Notes: generated by a model not told the origin, from the sequence alone. Positions 1-7,718 are shown, counted from the first letter of the stretch. The stretch is 24,266 nt of DNA from JAAFHS01 sp031396505 (GCA_031396505.1 JANNKX010000032.1:1-24266); one strand, 5' to 3'. Translations and numbers: made by a program.

Positions 1-1
1 T

Positions 2-46
2 GCGCGCGGGTCAATCGCAGATTGGCTGACGGAGGCTGCGGCATGA
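2..46 (+). CDS. Possible 3' end of a gene entering from the left edge
   Basis: An open frame runs from the window edge to a TGA at 44-46, giving 14 residues that end in ADWLTEAAA. Its stop overlaps an ATG by the ATGA arrangement (43-46), which is how coupled genes are often joined in this genome. Fourteen residues are too few to assign a family, and the frame may be coincidental. Confidence 0.2.
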   Translation, partial: ARGSIADWLTEAAA

Positions 47-177
47 GCATCCCGCGCGAGGGCAGCCGGGATACGGGGCAGGGGATCATCATCAGCCTGT
101 CACCTGATGTGCAAGCGGTGGCGCGCAGGTGCCCAGGGCCAAGGTGGCGCGCAATCGGTGGTTCCTCGCGGTGTTGA
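43..177 (+). CDS. Small hypothetical ORF, 44 aa, doubtful
   Basis: The ATG at 43 has a good ribosome binding site (GGAGG at 31-35, 7 nt spacing) and overlaps the upstream stop as ATGA. It encodes MSIPREGSRDTGQG... and stops at 175-177. The first half (GIIISLSPDVQAVAR) could be protein-like; the second half is Arg/Gly/Pro-rich and looks like read-through of noncoding DNA. It may be a truncated or frameshifted gene start. No family was recognised. The rest of 178-391 holds only the two inverted repeats listed separately. Confidence 0.2.
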   Translation: MSIPREGSRDTGQGIIISLSPDVQAVARRCPGPRWRAIGGSSRC

Positions 178-285
178 ACAGCGGCCATCAAAACCCGTCT
201 GGCCGAGAAAGATAACCCTGCCACCGGTCGCCCAGCCATCAGGCGTGACGCAGCGGTAACGACGGCGGGCGGGCGGTCGCACGCC

Positions 286-320
286 GTTTGCAGCCAATGT
301 GAATCAGATTGGCTGCAAAC
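286..320. repeat. Perfect 13-bp inverted repeat, 9-nt loop
   Basis: GTTTGCAGCCAAT (286-298) and ATTGGCTGCAAAC (308-320) are exact reverse complements around a 9-base loop. No T-run follows on either strand. It lies about 70 bp past the pckA stop and may be a second termination hairpin or a repeat-element end. The 11-mer CAGATTGGCTG at its right side (305-315) also occurs at 18-28, so part of this sequence is repeated near the window start. Confidence 0.5.
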
Positions 321-349
321 CAGAACATAAGACCGCTGTGTCTGTTGCG

Positions 350-387
350 GTTTGCGTTTGCTTCGGTGAACCAGATCAAACGCAAAC
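350..387 (-). terminator. Stem-loop just past the pckA stop codon
   Basis: GTTTGCGTTTG (350-360) and CAAACGCAAAC (377-387) are perfect 11-bp reverse complements with a 16-nt loop. On the minus strand the hairpin starts 4 nt after the TAA of pckA. There is no U-tract, so it could be a Rho-dependent terminator with a 3'-end stabilising hairpin rather than a classical intrinsic terminator. The placement argues for a role at the pckA mRNA end. Confidence 0.5.
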
Positions 388-391
388 TCCT

Positions 392-1990
392 TTACCCGAT
401 GGCGGCAGCCTTGATATCTTCACCGATGAACGGCGTGTACTGGCCGAAGTTTTCGGCAAACATGCCGACCAGCTTGCGCGCCTGCGTATCATAGTCGGCT
501 GGATTGGCCCATGTGCCGCGCGGATCGAGCAGGGCTGCATCCACACCGGGCACAGCGACAGGCACATCAAAGCCAAAGTTCGGATCGCGGCGGAAGGTGG
601 CGGTGGCCAGGCTGCCGTCAAGGGCGGCGGCAAGCAGCGCGCGGGTGGCCTTGATGGGCATCCGGCGGCCGGCGCCGTACGCGCCGCCGGTCCAGCCGGT
701 GTTCACCAGCCAGCAGGATGCGCCATGTTTGGCGATCTTGGCTTGCAGGAGTTTGCCGTATTCTTCGGGACGACGCGGCATGAACGGCGCGCCGAAACAG
801 GTGCTGAACGTCGGCTGCGGTTCGGTGACACCGCGTTCGGTGCCCGCGACCTTGGAGGTGAAGCCGGACAAGAAATGATACATCGCCTGCGCGGCTGTCA
901 GGCGGGCAATCGGGGGCAGCACACCAAAGGCATCGCAGGTCAGCATGACGACATGACGCGGGTGGCCGCCAAGCCCGGTGGAGGAGGCATTGGAAATGGC
1001 CTCCAGCGGATAAGCGCAGCGGGTGTTCGCCGTCAGGCTGTCATTGGCGAAGTCAAGCTCCAGCGTGTCGGGATCAAACACCATGTTTTCGATCACGGTG
1101 CCGAAGCGGCGGGTGGTGGCATAGATCTCGGGTTCGGCCTTGGGGTCAAGGTTGATGGTCTTGGCGTAACAGCCGCCCTCAAAGTTGAAGATACCACGGT
1201 CGGACCAGCCGTGTTCGTCATCGCCGATCAAGGTGCGGTCGGGGCTGGCGGACAGGGTGGTTTTGCCGGTGCCGGACAGGCCGAAGAACACGGCGGTATC
1301 GACGGGATTGCCGGGTGCGTGGTTGGCTGAACAGTGCATCGGCATGACGCCGTTTTCGGGCAGCAGATAATTCAGCAGGGTGAACACGGATTTCTTGTTT
1401 TCGCCGGCATAGGCGGTGTTGGCGATCAGGATCAGCTTCTTGTCGAAATGCATTGCGATCACGGTTTCGGACCGGCAGCCATGGCGCGCGGGGTCAGCCT
1501 TGAAGGACGGGCAATTCACGATCGTCCAGTCGGGGGCAAAACGATCAAGCGCGGCCCGTTCGGGGCGGCGCAGCAGATGGCGGATGAAGAGGCCATGCCA
1601 AGCCAGCTCGGTCACCACGCGCACATCAAGGCGGTGGATCGGATCGGCCCCGGCAAACAGGTCTTGCACGAAATAATCGCGCCCCTGCATGTGCGCCTGC
1701 ATATCGGCCTGTAGCCGATCAAACGCGGTGGCATCCATCGCGGCGTTGTTTTCCCACCAGATCGTCTTTTCGACGGATGGCGTGCGCACCACGAATTTGT
1801 CTTTTGGTGAACGGCCGGTGAATTGCCCTGTGGTGCACATGAACGCCCCGCCAAGGCCAAGCCGGCCTTCGCCGCGCGCCACGGCGGCATTCAGAAGATC
1901 GGGCTCGATCAGGTTGTAATAAACGCGGCCCAGACCATGAAAGCCCTGATTTTCAAGCTTTTGTGCGGGATTTACGCGTCCGTTGGTCAT
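392..1990 (-). CDS. pckA: Phosphoenolpyruvate carboxykinase (ATP)
   Basis: This cytosolic enzyme turns oxaloacetate plus ATP into PEP, CO2 and ADP, the entry step of gluconeogenesis from C4 acids. At 532 aa it has the usual length of ATP-dependent PckA. Visible signatures are the substrate-binding RSPKDK (about 60-65), GENKKSVFT (196-204), the kinase-1a P-loop GLSGTGKT (237-244) and the kinase-2 element LIGDDEHGW (254-262), followed by EGGCYAKTINL. The ATG at 1990 has GGAG 8 nt upstream. It is transcribed away from chvI across a 331-bp control region that carries two LacI-type operator-like sites. In Rhodobacterales and rhizobia pckA next to chvI is a conserved arrangement, and ChvGI is known to influence pckA in some rhizobia. 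Regulation here is inferred, not shown. Confidence 0.97.
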   Translation of the reverse strand: MTNGRVNPAQKLENQGFHGLGRVYYNLIEPDLLNAAVARGEGRLGLGGAFMCTTGQFTGRSPKDKFVVRTPSVEKTIWWENNAAMDATAFDRLQADMQAHMQGRDYFVQDLFAGADPIHRLDVRVVTELAWHGLFIRHLLRRPERAALDRFAPDWTIVNCPSFKADPARHGCRSETVIAMHFDKKLILIANTAYAGENKKSVFTLLNYLLPENGVMPMHCSANHAPGNPVDTAVFFGLSGTGKTTLSASPDRTLIGDDEHGWSDRGIFNFEGGCYAKTINLDPKAEPEIYATTRRFGTVIENMVFDPDTLELDFANDSLTANTRCAYPLEAISNASSTGLGGHPRHVVMLTCDAFGVLPPIARLTAAQAMYHFLSGFTSKVAGTERGVTEPQPTFSTCFGAPFMPRRPEEYGKLLQAKIAKHGASCWLVNTGWTGGAYGAGRRMPIKATRALLAAALDGSLATATFRRDPNFGFDVPVAVPGVDAALLDPRGTWANPADYDTQARKLVGMFAENFGQYTPFIGEDIKAAAIG

Positions 1991-2321
1991 ACCTGATGCT
2001 CCATGCGCCTGTGTGATGGTGGCGCGGCCATGGGGCGCATATGACCCCGTTTGTGGGCGTTAGGCCGCGTCACACCTCCGTCATAACACTTTGCTTTCCT
2101 GCGATAAAAGCATCATCGAAGGCTGTTAGCGCAATCATGCGCGTGTTAGCGCAACCAAATCCCCGCGATCAGGGCGGGTGTCGCAAATTAGCCATTCCTT
2201 GAGAAATTTCGTGCCCCAATGGGGGGCAGAGCACAGGTGATTCGCACTTCACTGTTGATATTTTGCATCAGAACACGGATCATGTGGCAAAATAATAAGA
2301 CAAGCAGAGCAGGAAACGCAG
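1991..2321. promoter_or_regulatory. Divergent pckA / chvI control region
   Basis: These 331 bp hold the promoters of both genes and no ORF that I can support. Reading toward pckA, a TTGCGC at 2134-2129 followed after 18-19 nt by a CTTTTAT stretch (about 2111-2105) is a tentative -35/-10 pair, and it would overlap the proximal operator-like site. On the chvI side an inverted repeat TATTTTGC (2259-2266) / GCAAAATA (2287-2294) sits 28-63 nt before the chvI ATG. The chvI ribosome binding site is only a weak AGGAAA. Promoter assignments are inference. Confidence 0.5.
2124..2157. promoter_or_regulatory. Tandem LacI-family-like operators, 20 bp apart
   Basis: TGTTAGCGCAATCA (2124-2137) and TGTTAGCGCAACCA (2144-2157) share TGTTAGCGCAA and begin exactly 20 bp apart, about two helical turns. 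Each matches the perfect palindrome TGTTAGCGCTAACA at 12 of 14 positions, with the centre GCGC typical of LacI-family operators. LacI-type regulators of central carbon metabolism (CceR/AkgR type) are known in Rhodobacterales and control gluconeogenic genes, so pckA is a plausible target. The named regulator is inference; I cannot confirm its consensus here. Confidence 0.5.
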
Positions 2322-3023
2322 ATGTCCAGAATTGCCCTTGTGGACGACGACAGGAATATCCTGACGTCGGTGTCAATGACACTTGAAGCCGAAGGCTTTG
2401 AGGTTGAGACGTATAATGACGGTCAATCAGCGCTGGATGCGTTCAACAAACGCTTGCCGGACATGGCTGTGCTGGACATCAAGATGCCGCGCATGGACGG
2501 GATGGACCTGTTGCAACGGCTGCGGCAGAAAACGTCGATGCCGGTGATTTTCCTGACATCCAAGGATGATGAGATCGACGAGGTTCTGGGCCTGCGGATG
2601 GGCGCAGATGACTACGTGAAAAAGCCGTTCAGCCAGCGTTTGCTGGTGGAGCGTATTCGCGCCCTGCTGCGCCGCCAAGAGGCGATTGCGACGGGCGAGG
2701 TGGCGACGACGGAAGAGACGAAACTGATGGAGCGCGGGTCGTTGTCGATGGACCCGCTGCGCCATTCGGTGTCGTGGAAGGGGCGCGATGTATCGCTGAC
2801 GGTGACGGAATTCTTGCTGCTGCAGGCGCTGGCGACGCGTCCGGGTTTCGTGAAAAGCCGCGATCAGCTGATGGACGTGGCCTATGATGATCAGGTTTAC
2901 GTCGATGACCGCACGATCGACAGCCACATCAAGCGTCTGCGCAAGAAGATGCGTTCGGTGGACGATGATTTTTCGGCTATCGAAACGCTGTACGGCATTG
3001 GCTATCGTTACAACGAAGAATGA
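2322..3023 (+). CDS. chvI: ChvI response regulator, OmpR/PhoB class
   Basis: This cytoplasmic transcription regulator is phosphorylated by the sensor kinase ChvG and controls envelope, acid-response and carbon genes in alphaproteobacteria. At 233 aa it has a receiver domain (about 1-115) with acidic pocket DDD 8-10, phospho-acceptor Asp52 in AVLDIKMP, Thr79 in FLTS and Lys101 in VKKPF. A C-terminal winged helix (about 135-231) ends in the typical GIGYRYNE. Its TGA overlaps the chvG ATG by 4 nt (ATGA), so the two proteins are probably translationally coupled. The start has only a weak AGGAAA upstream. The placement before chvG-hprK-rapZ-EIIA-HPr is the standard alphaproteobacterial order, which supports ChvI over other OmpR-type regulators. 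Confidence 0.95.
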   Translation: MSRIALVDDDRNILTSVSMTLEAEGFEVETYNDGQSALDAFNKRLPDMAVLDIKMPRMDGMDLLQRLRQKTSMPVIFLTSKDDEIDEVLGLRMGADDYVKKPFSQRLLVERIRALLRRQEAIATGEVATTEETKLMERGSLSMDPLRHSVSWKGRDVSLTVTEFLLLQALATRPGFVKSRDQLMDVAYDDQVYVDDRTIDSHIKRLRKKMRSVDDDFSAIETLYGIGYRYNEE

Positions 3024-4720
3024 CCGCGATCCCGCGCATCGGAATGGACCGTAACAGCAACCGCGATGGAAATGTGCTGATCGGTGAGGATTGGGTGAAC
3101 CCCGATGCCGACGCCGATGCGGGCCTGCGCGAGGCGCGGACCCGGCGGGGTATGTTTGCGCTGAAAGGTTCGCCTCTGGCGCGCAAGATCATCGTTTTCA
3201 ATCTGATGGCGCTGTTGATCATGGTGGCGGGGGTTTTGTTCCTGAACCCGTTCCGCGACACGTTCGTGCAGCAACGCGAACGCGGGCTGGTGACCGAGGC
3301 GCGGCTGGTGGCCAACGTGTTCGAGGCGCGGCTGGCGGCGGCAGCGGCGGCGGGCGTGACGTTTGACAGCAAGGACGTATTGCCCGATCTGAACCTGGAA
3401 TCCGGGGTGGAGATCTTTGTTTTCGACCCGGCTGGCGCGATTGTGGCACAAGCGGTGGGCGATCAGGACAACACGGCTGGCATACCGGAAGAACGCCCGA
3501 CATTGATCACCGATTTCCTGAGTGCGATCTGGGATGGCGTGTCCGGCATCGTGAATCGCGGCAGTGATGCGGCGACGGCAATTTCACCGGAGCGGATGGC
3601 GGTTGATCTGTTCGGGCGGGCACTGGTGGGCGAAACGGTGCTGAATACCGGGCGTAATGCGGATGGCGGGCCAGTGTTTTCGGTGGCCACACCGATCGAG
3701 GTGACGGGGCAGGTGGTTGGTGTTATCGCGCTGGCCTTTACGGAAGATGAGATTGAACGGCTGGTGCGCAACGAGCGCGAGCAGATTTTGCAGATGTTCG
3801 TGATTGCGCTGCTGGTGTCGATCGGGCTGAGTATCCTGCTGGCATCGACCATCGCAAACCCGCTGGCGGACCTTGCCGCGGCGGCGGAAATGGGGCGCGA
3901 CCGGGATGCGCGAAAATTTGCGCCGGGACGGGTCCGGATTCCGGACCTTTCGGCACGGCCAGATGAAATCGGGCGGCTGTCGGTGGCGATGCGCGGCATG
4001 GTGGCGGCGCTGTATGACCGGATCGAGGCGAATGAGCAGTTCGCGGCGGACGTTTCGCATGAAATCAAGAACCCGCTGGCATCATTGCAGTCGGCGGTGG
4101 GGACGATGCGGGTTGCCAAGCGTGATGACCAACGCGAACGCCTGCTGGAGGTGATCGAACATGACGTGCGCCGTCTGGACCGGTTGGTGAGCGATATTTC
4201 CAACGCCTCACGGCTGGATGCGGAACTGGTGAAGGAAGAAGAAGAAAGTTTCGATCTGACGAAAACGGTGGGCAATCTGGCGGAATATCTGGGCGCGCAG
4301 GCGCGCATCAAGGGCGTGGAGTTCGTGACCGACCTGCCCGGCGAAAGCGTGACGATTCGCGGGTTGGAAGGGCGGCTGGCGCAGGTGTTCGTGAACCTGA
4401 TCACCAACGCGATCTCGTTTTGCGAAGATGGCGACGCGGTGCGGGTCTGGGTCCGCAAGCGTGACAATCGCGTGTTGATCGTGGTCGAAGATACTGGCCC
4501 CGGCATTCCGGAAAGTGCGCTGACCAAAGTGTTCAAGCGGTTTTATTCGGAACGCCCGTCGGGTGATTTCGGCAATCATTCGGGCCTTGGCCTTGCGATT
4601 TCCAAACAGATCGTCGAGGCGCATGGCGGTGTGATCTGGGCCGAGAATATTCGGCCCACACAAGCCGATATCGCGTCTGAACCGCTGGGCGCGCGGTTTG
4701 TGGTCGGCCTGCCCGTGTGA
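3020..4720 (+). CDS. chvG: ChvG sensor histidine kinase
   Basis: This inner-membrane kinase is the partner of ChvI. The 566-aa protein has a soluble acidic N-terminus (NPDADADAG, 27-35), TM1 about 57-75, a periplasmic sensor region of about 180 residues, TM2 about 259-278, a HAMP linker to about 335, an H-box FAADVSHEIKNPL with the phosphorylated His347, an N-box around 455-468, a G1 box DTGPGIP at 491-497 and a G2 box GLGLA at 522-526. All kinase residues appear intact. The start overlaps chvI by 4 nt and its TGA overlaps the next ATG by one base. In related bacteria the periplasmic part is restrained by ExoR; no exoR lies in this window. The periplasmic region includes the Ala-rich stretch FEARLAAAAAAG (101-112). 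Confidence 0.94.
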   Translation: MTAIPRIGMDRNSNRDGNVLIGEDWVNPDADADAGLREARTRRGMFALKGSPLARKIIVFNLMALLIMVAGVLFLNPFRDTFVQQRERGLVTEARLVANVFEARLAAAAAAGVTFDSKDVLPDLNLESGVEIFVFDPAGAIVAQAVGDQDNTAGIPEERPTLITDFLSAIWDGVSGIVNRGSDAATAISPERMAVDLFGRALVGETVLNTGRNADGGPVFSVATPIEVTGQVVGVIALAFTEDEIERLVRNEREQILQMFVIALLVSIGLSILLASTIANPLADLAAAAEMGRDRDARKFAPGRVRIPDLSARPDEIGRLSVAMRGMVAALYDRIEANEQFAADVSHEIKNPLASLQSAVGTMRVAKRDDQRERLLEVIEHDVRRLDRLVSDISNASRLDAELVKEEEESFDLTKTVGNLAEYLGAQARIKGVEFVTDLPGESVTIRGLEGRLAQVFVNLITNAISFCEDGDAVRVWVRKRDNRVLIVVEDTGPGIPESALTKVFKRFYSERPSGDFGNHSGLGLAISKQIVEAHGGVIWAENIRPTQADIASEPLGARFVVGLPV

Positions 4721-5154
4721 TGGCGGGCGCGGCACTCCGCGCCACCGTACATGCAACCGCCGTTGCGGTTGACGGACATGGCCTGCTGATCAAGGGCGCT
4801 GCGGGTGCAGGTAAATCCAGCCTTGCGCTGGCGATGATCGGGCTGGGGGCAAGCTTGGTGTCGGATGACCAGACCGTGTTGGAACGGGTGGATGACGCGG
4901 TATTTCTGGACTGTCCGGTGCCTGCACTGCGCGGCGTGATCGAAGTCCGGGGTATGGGGCTTTTGCGCGCAGCGGTTGCGCAACACTGCGCCCTTGCCCT
5001 TGTGGTTGATCTGGACCGGACCGAGACGCAGCGTCTGCCCCCAACACGGACGATTGAACTGCTCGGCTGCCTTTTCCCCCTTGTTTGCAACGCAAATCAC
5101 GCTCATTTCCCGGTAGCGCTTATGCTGCAACTGCGGCATGGTCGCCATGCTTGA
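4720..5154 (+). CDS. hprK: HPr kinase/phosphorylase, short alphaproteobacterial form
   Basis: HprK phosphorylates HPr on a serine using ATP and can reverse this, tying PTS state to cell energy. This 144-aa protein has only the catalytic core: Walker A GAAGAGKS (26-33), the acidic SDD (48-50) and the HprK signature EVRGMG (75-80). The roughly 130-residue N-terminal domain of Firmicute HprK is absent, as is normal for this group. I chose ATG 4720 because it overlaps the chvG TGA (TGATG); a GTG at 4717 would add one residue. The 3' end overlaps rapZ by 17 nt. The likely target serine lies in the HPr encoded four genes into the same run (Ser47 there). Confidence 0.93.
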   Translation: MAGAALRATVHATAVAVDGHGLLIKGAAGAGKSSLALAMIGLGASLVSDDQTVLERVDDAVFLDCPVPALRGVIEVRGMGLLRAAVAQHCALALVVDLDRTETQRLPPTRTIELLGCLFPLVCNANHAHFPVALMLQLRHGRHA

Positions 5155-6097
5155 TCGTTTTAGCCGGACCAACCCTGTGGACCAGAGCCAGACACAACCG
5201 CTGATGCACCGACTGGTCTTTGTGACTGGGCCGTCGGGGGCTGGACGGTCGACGGCGATCCGGGCGTTTGAGGATCTGGATTACGAGGTGATCGACAACC
5301 TCCCGCTGCGGCTGGTGGCGGGGCTGGTCGCGGAGGCACCGTCAGGGCGGCCAATCGCCTTGGGTCTGGATGCGCGCAACCGTGATTTCAATGCGACGGC
5401 GCTGATCGAATTGATTGATACGTTGACGCGCGACGCGCGTGTGGCACTGGAGGTTCTGTATCTGGATTGCGCGCCGACGGAATTGATCCGGCGCTATTCG
5501 GAAACGCGGCGGCGGCACCCGTTGGCCCCGCACGAGACACCGAGCGAAGGGATCGCACGCGAAAACGATCTGCTGATGCCGGTGCGGGTGCGCGCGGATC
5601 AACTGATTGATACGACGGAACTGTCGGTGCACGACCTGAAGGCCGATATCGGGCGCTGGTTCGGGCGGGCGGGCACGGCGGCACTGGCGGTATCGCTGCA
5701 ATCATTCAGCTATCGGCGCGGGCTTCCGCGTGGCGTGGACATGATTTTCGACTGCCGGTTCCTGTCGAACCCGCATTGGGTGCCTGCCCTGCGCGGCCTT
5801 GACGGGCGCGATGCGGTGGTGGTGGACCATATCCGCAGCGATGCACGCTTTGCGCCGTTTTACGACAAGGTCCGCGATCTTGTTCTGATGCTGCTGCCTG
5901 CGCATCTGGACGAAGGCAAGGCGCATCTGACGATCGGGTTTGGCTGCACCGGCGGGCAACACCGGTCCGTGGCAATGGTAGAACTTTTGGGACAGGGGCT
6001 TGCAGAAGCAGGATGGACAGTATCAAAACGTCACCGCGAACTGGAACGCAAGGACCCACATGGTGCGCACGAAAGCTTGGGAGTGATGCAGCCGTGA
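5138..6097 (+). CDS. rapZ: RapZ/YvcJ-family nucleotide-binding protein
   Basis: The family binds nucleotides and, in E. coli, RapZ presents the small RNA GlmZ to RNase E to control glucosamine-6-phosphate synthesis. Alphaproteobacterial members keep the fold, but their target is less certain. This 319-aa protein has Walker A GPSGAGRS (31-38) and the C-terminal family block GCTGGQHRS (269-277) followed by HREL. The first 22 residues are poorly conserved in type; ATG at 5147 or 5204 are alternative starts. It overlaps hprK by 17 nt at its start and the EIIA gene by 4 nt (GTGA) at its end, so it is a member of the PTS regulatory operon. Confidence 0.93.
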   Translation: MVAMLDRFSRTNPVDQSQTQPLMHRLVFVTGPSGAGRSTAIRAFEDLDYEVIDNLPLRLVAGLVAEAPSGRPIALGLDARNRDFNATALIELIDTLTRDARVALEVLYLDCAPTELIRRYSETRRRHPLAPHETPSEGIARENDLLMPVRVRADQLIDTTELSVHDLKADIGRWFGRAGTAALAVSLQSFSYRRGLPRGVDMIFDCRFLSNPHWVPALRGLDGRDAVVVDHIRSDARFAPFYDKVRDLVLMLLPAHLDEGKAHLTIGFGCTGGQHRSVAMVELLGQGLAEAGWTVSKRHRELERKDPHGAHESLGVMQP

Positions 6098-6495
6098 TCG
6101 GGATCGTGATTGTCGCCCATGGTGGCCTTGCGCGCGAATATCTGTCGGCGGTCGAACATGTGGTGGGGCCGGTCACAGGGGTGCGCGCAATCGCAATTGA
6201 GGACGACCACGACCGCCAGACCAAACAGGCCGAGATTTGCGCAGCGGCCGATGCCGTGGATGCAGGGGCGGGCGTGGTGGTGGTGACAGACATGTTCGGC
6301 GGGTCGCCATCGAACCTGTCATTGATGGCCTGTTCGGGGTCGGACCGGCGGATCATTTACGGGGCCAATCTGCCGATGCTGGTCAAGCTGGCAAAGTCAC
6401 GCGATCTGACGATGGAACATGCGATCGCAGCGGCGCTTGATGCAGGCCGCAAATATATTGATTGCCTTGACGTCGGGGCGGGGCCAACGGCCTGA
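6094..6495 (+). CDS. PTS EIIA component, mannose (Man) family
   Basis: This is a free-standing cytosolic EIIA of 133 aa that accepts phosphate from HPr. The expected active-site His is His9 in IVAHGGLA, and the family block DMFGGSPSN is present. No EIIB, EIIC or EIID permease genes are nearby, so this belongs to a regulatory PTS rather than a sugar transporter. The start is GTG 6094, overlapping the rapZ TGA as GTGA. A longer frame from 6013 exists, but it reads through rapZ codons and lacks family similarity, so I rejected it. The stop abuts the HPr ATG with no gap. The symbol is left empty because naming varies (manX, ptsL-like). Confidence 0.93.
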   Translation: MIGIVIVAHGGLAREYLSAVEHVVGPVTGVRAIAIEDDHDRQTKQAEICAAADAVDAGAGVVVVTDMFGGSPSNLSLMACSGSDRRIIYGANLPMLVKLAKSRDLTMEHAIAAALDAGRKYIDCLDVGAGPTA

Positions 6496-6768
6496 ATGAC
6501 CGTGACGCGGACCTTGCACATCATCAACGAAAAGGGTCTGCATGCCCGTGCCTCGGCCAAGTTCGTCGAGGTGGTTGAACGCCATGATGCGCGCGCGCAA
6601 GTGACACGCGACGGGATGACGGTCTCGGGTGACAGCATCATGGGTCTTTTGATGTTGGCAGCGTCACGCGGAACGACTATTGATGTGGCAACAAGTGGTG
6701 CGGCAGCGGCGGTTCTTGCCGACGCGCTTGAAGCACTGGTTGCGGACAAGTTCGGTGAAGACTACTAA
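6496..6768 (+). CDS. ptsH: HPr phosphocarrier protein
   Basis: HPr takes phosphate from enzyme I on its histidine and passes it to EIIA. This 90-aa protein has the active-site His16 in GLHARAS and the regulatory serine Ser47 in SGDSIMGLLML, the HprK target. The gene starts directly after the EIIA stop (TGA-ATG), so translation is probably coupled. Enzyme I (usually EI-Ntr, ptsP, in these bacteria) is not in the window. With HprK, EIIA and HPr together but no permease, the system probably works as a signalling phosphorelay that reads carbon, nitrogen or energy state. Confidence 0.95.
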   Translation: MTVTRTLHIINEKGLHARASAKFVEVVERHDARAQVTRDGMTVSGDSIMGLLMLAASRGTTIDVATSGAAAAVLADALEALVADKFGEDY

Positions 6769-6815
6769 GGCGATCTGCTGAAAGTGTACTATGCATTTCC
6801 TGAAAGGAACGCGGC

Positions 6816-7718
6816 ATGGCGCATCTTGATGACCGTGGGGTGAGGCGGACGCTTCGTATGGACGACATTGTAAAGCCCATCGTGGCGGAAAACCCGAACA
6901 AGCCGTATGACAAACGGCGCTTGTCTTATGCCGGCACGTTTTCGAACCCATGGAAAATTGGCACAATCCGTCTGATTGAATGGACGACGGCCAAGATCAC
7001 GCTGCTGCAATTGATCCGCAAGTTTGAAAAGGCGGGGGCACCGTTTGGCGCACCGTTCTGGTCGAAGGCGATCAAACACATGGGCATCGATATCCTGACA
7101 CCGGAAGAAGAAATCCGGCGCATCCCCGCGACAGGCCCGGTGGTGGTGGTGGCGAACCATCCGCACGGGTTGGTGGATGGGATGATCATTGCGGAAATGG
7201 TCAGTCGGGTGCGGCCGGATTTCAAGATCCTGACGCGGTCACTGTTGACGGGCATCCCGGAAGTGGCGGAATTCATGATCCCGGTGCCGTTCCCACATGA
7301 GGAAAATTCGCGCGAACTGGGGCTGGAGATGCGCAACCTCACGATGGATGCGCTGCGCAACGGTGGTGTGATCATCCTTTTTCCAGCGGGAAAGGTGGCC
7401 TGTTCCCCCGGCTGGTTCGGCCCGGTGGTGGAGGCGGAATGGAACCTGTTCACGCATAAGATGATCCACCGGTCGGGGGCGACGATTGTGCCGATCCACT
7501 TTACCGGGCGCAATTCGCGGGCCTATCAGATTGCGAACCACGTGTCGGCCACGGTGCGGCAGGGCCTGCTTTTGTACGAAATCAAGCGCGCCCTGTTCAA
7601 ACCGCAGCGCCCGTATGTCGGTGAGCCGATTTCGGCAGATGTGCTGAAAGACTGGGAAGGCAACCCGCGCGGCTTTCTGGCCTGGTTGCGGGAGCATACG
7701 CTGGCGTTGGGGAAGTAG
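6816..7718 (+). CDS. Lysophospholipid acyltransferase family protein (PlsC-like)
   Basis: The 300-aa protein resembles glycerolipid acyltransferases that move acyl chains to lysophospholipids or related acceptors at the membrane. The catalytic motif appears as NHPHGLVDG (114-122), with His115 and Asp121 five residues apart, like the NHPTG-x-ADG branch rather than the classical H-x4-D. A second block, FPAGK (189-193), replaces the usual FPEG. The protein has no strong N-terminal signal peptide. The start is supported by AAGGAA 7 nt upstream. It lies 47 nt after HPr on the same strand and may be read from that operon. The acceptor substrate cannot be told from sequence; a hemolysin-type or ornithine-lipid acyltransferase is possible. 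Confidence 0.82.
   Translation: MAHLDDRGVRRTLRMDDIVKPIVAENPNKPYDKRRLSYAGTFSNPWKIGTIRLIEWTTAKITLLQLIRKFEKAGAPFGAPFWSKAIKHMGIDILTPEEEIRRIPATGPVVVVANHPHGLVDGMIIAEMVSRVRPDFKILTRSLLTGIPEVAEFMIPVPFPHEENSRELGLEMRNLTMDALRNGGVIILFPAGKVACSPGWFGPVVEAEWNLFTHKMIHRSGATIVPIHFTGRNSRAYQIANHVSATVRQGLLLYEIKRALFKPQRPYVGEPISADVLKDWEGNPRGFLAWLREHTLALGK

Noticed and set aside
100..297. Minus-strand ORF of 65 aa upstream of the window's first repeat
   Set aside because: Its start codon lies inside the inverted repeat, it is rich in Arg and Pro with no recognisable motif, and no ribosome binding site was seen.
299..1330. Long plus-strand ORF of 343 aa inside pckA
   Set aside because: It lies wholly antisense to the well-supported pckA, has a Gly/Ala-rich composition typical of an alternate frame in high-GC DNA, and shows no family motif.
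2212..2227. CCCC-AAT-GGGG element in the pckA-chvI spacer as a terminator
   Set aside because: The stem is only four base pairs, there is no T-run, and the genes diverge here, so a terminator would make no sense.
6013..6093. Upstream extension of the EIIA gene to ATG 6013
   Set aside because: The added 27 residues read through the end of rapZ and do not resemble EIIA; the GTG at 6094 gives the family start at MIGIVIVAHGG.
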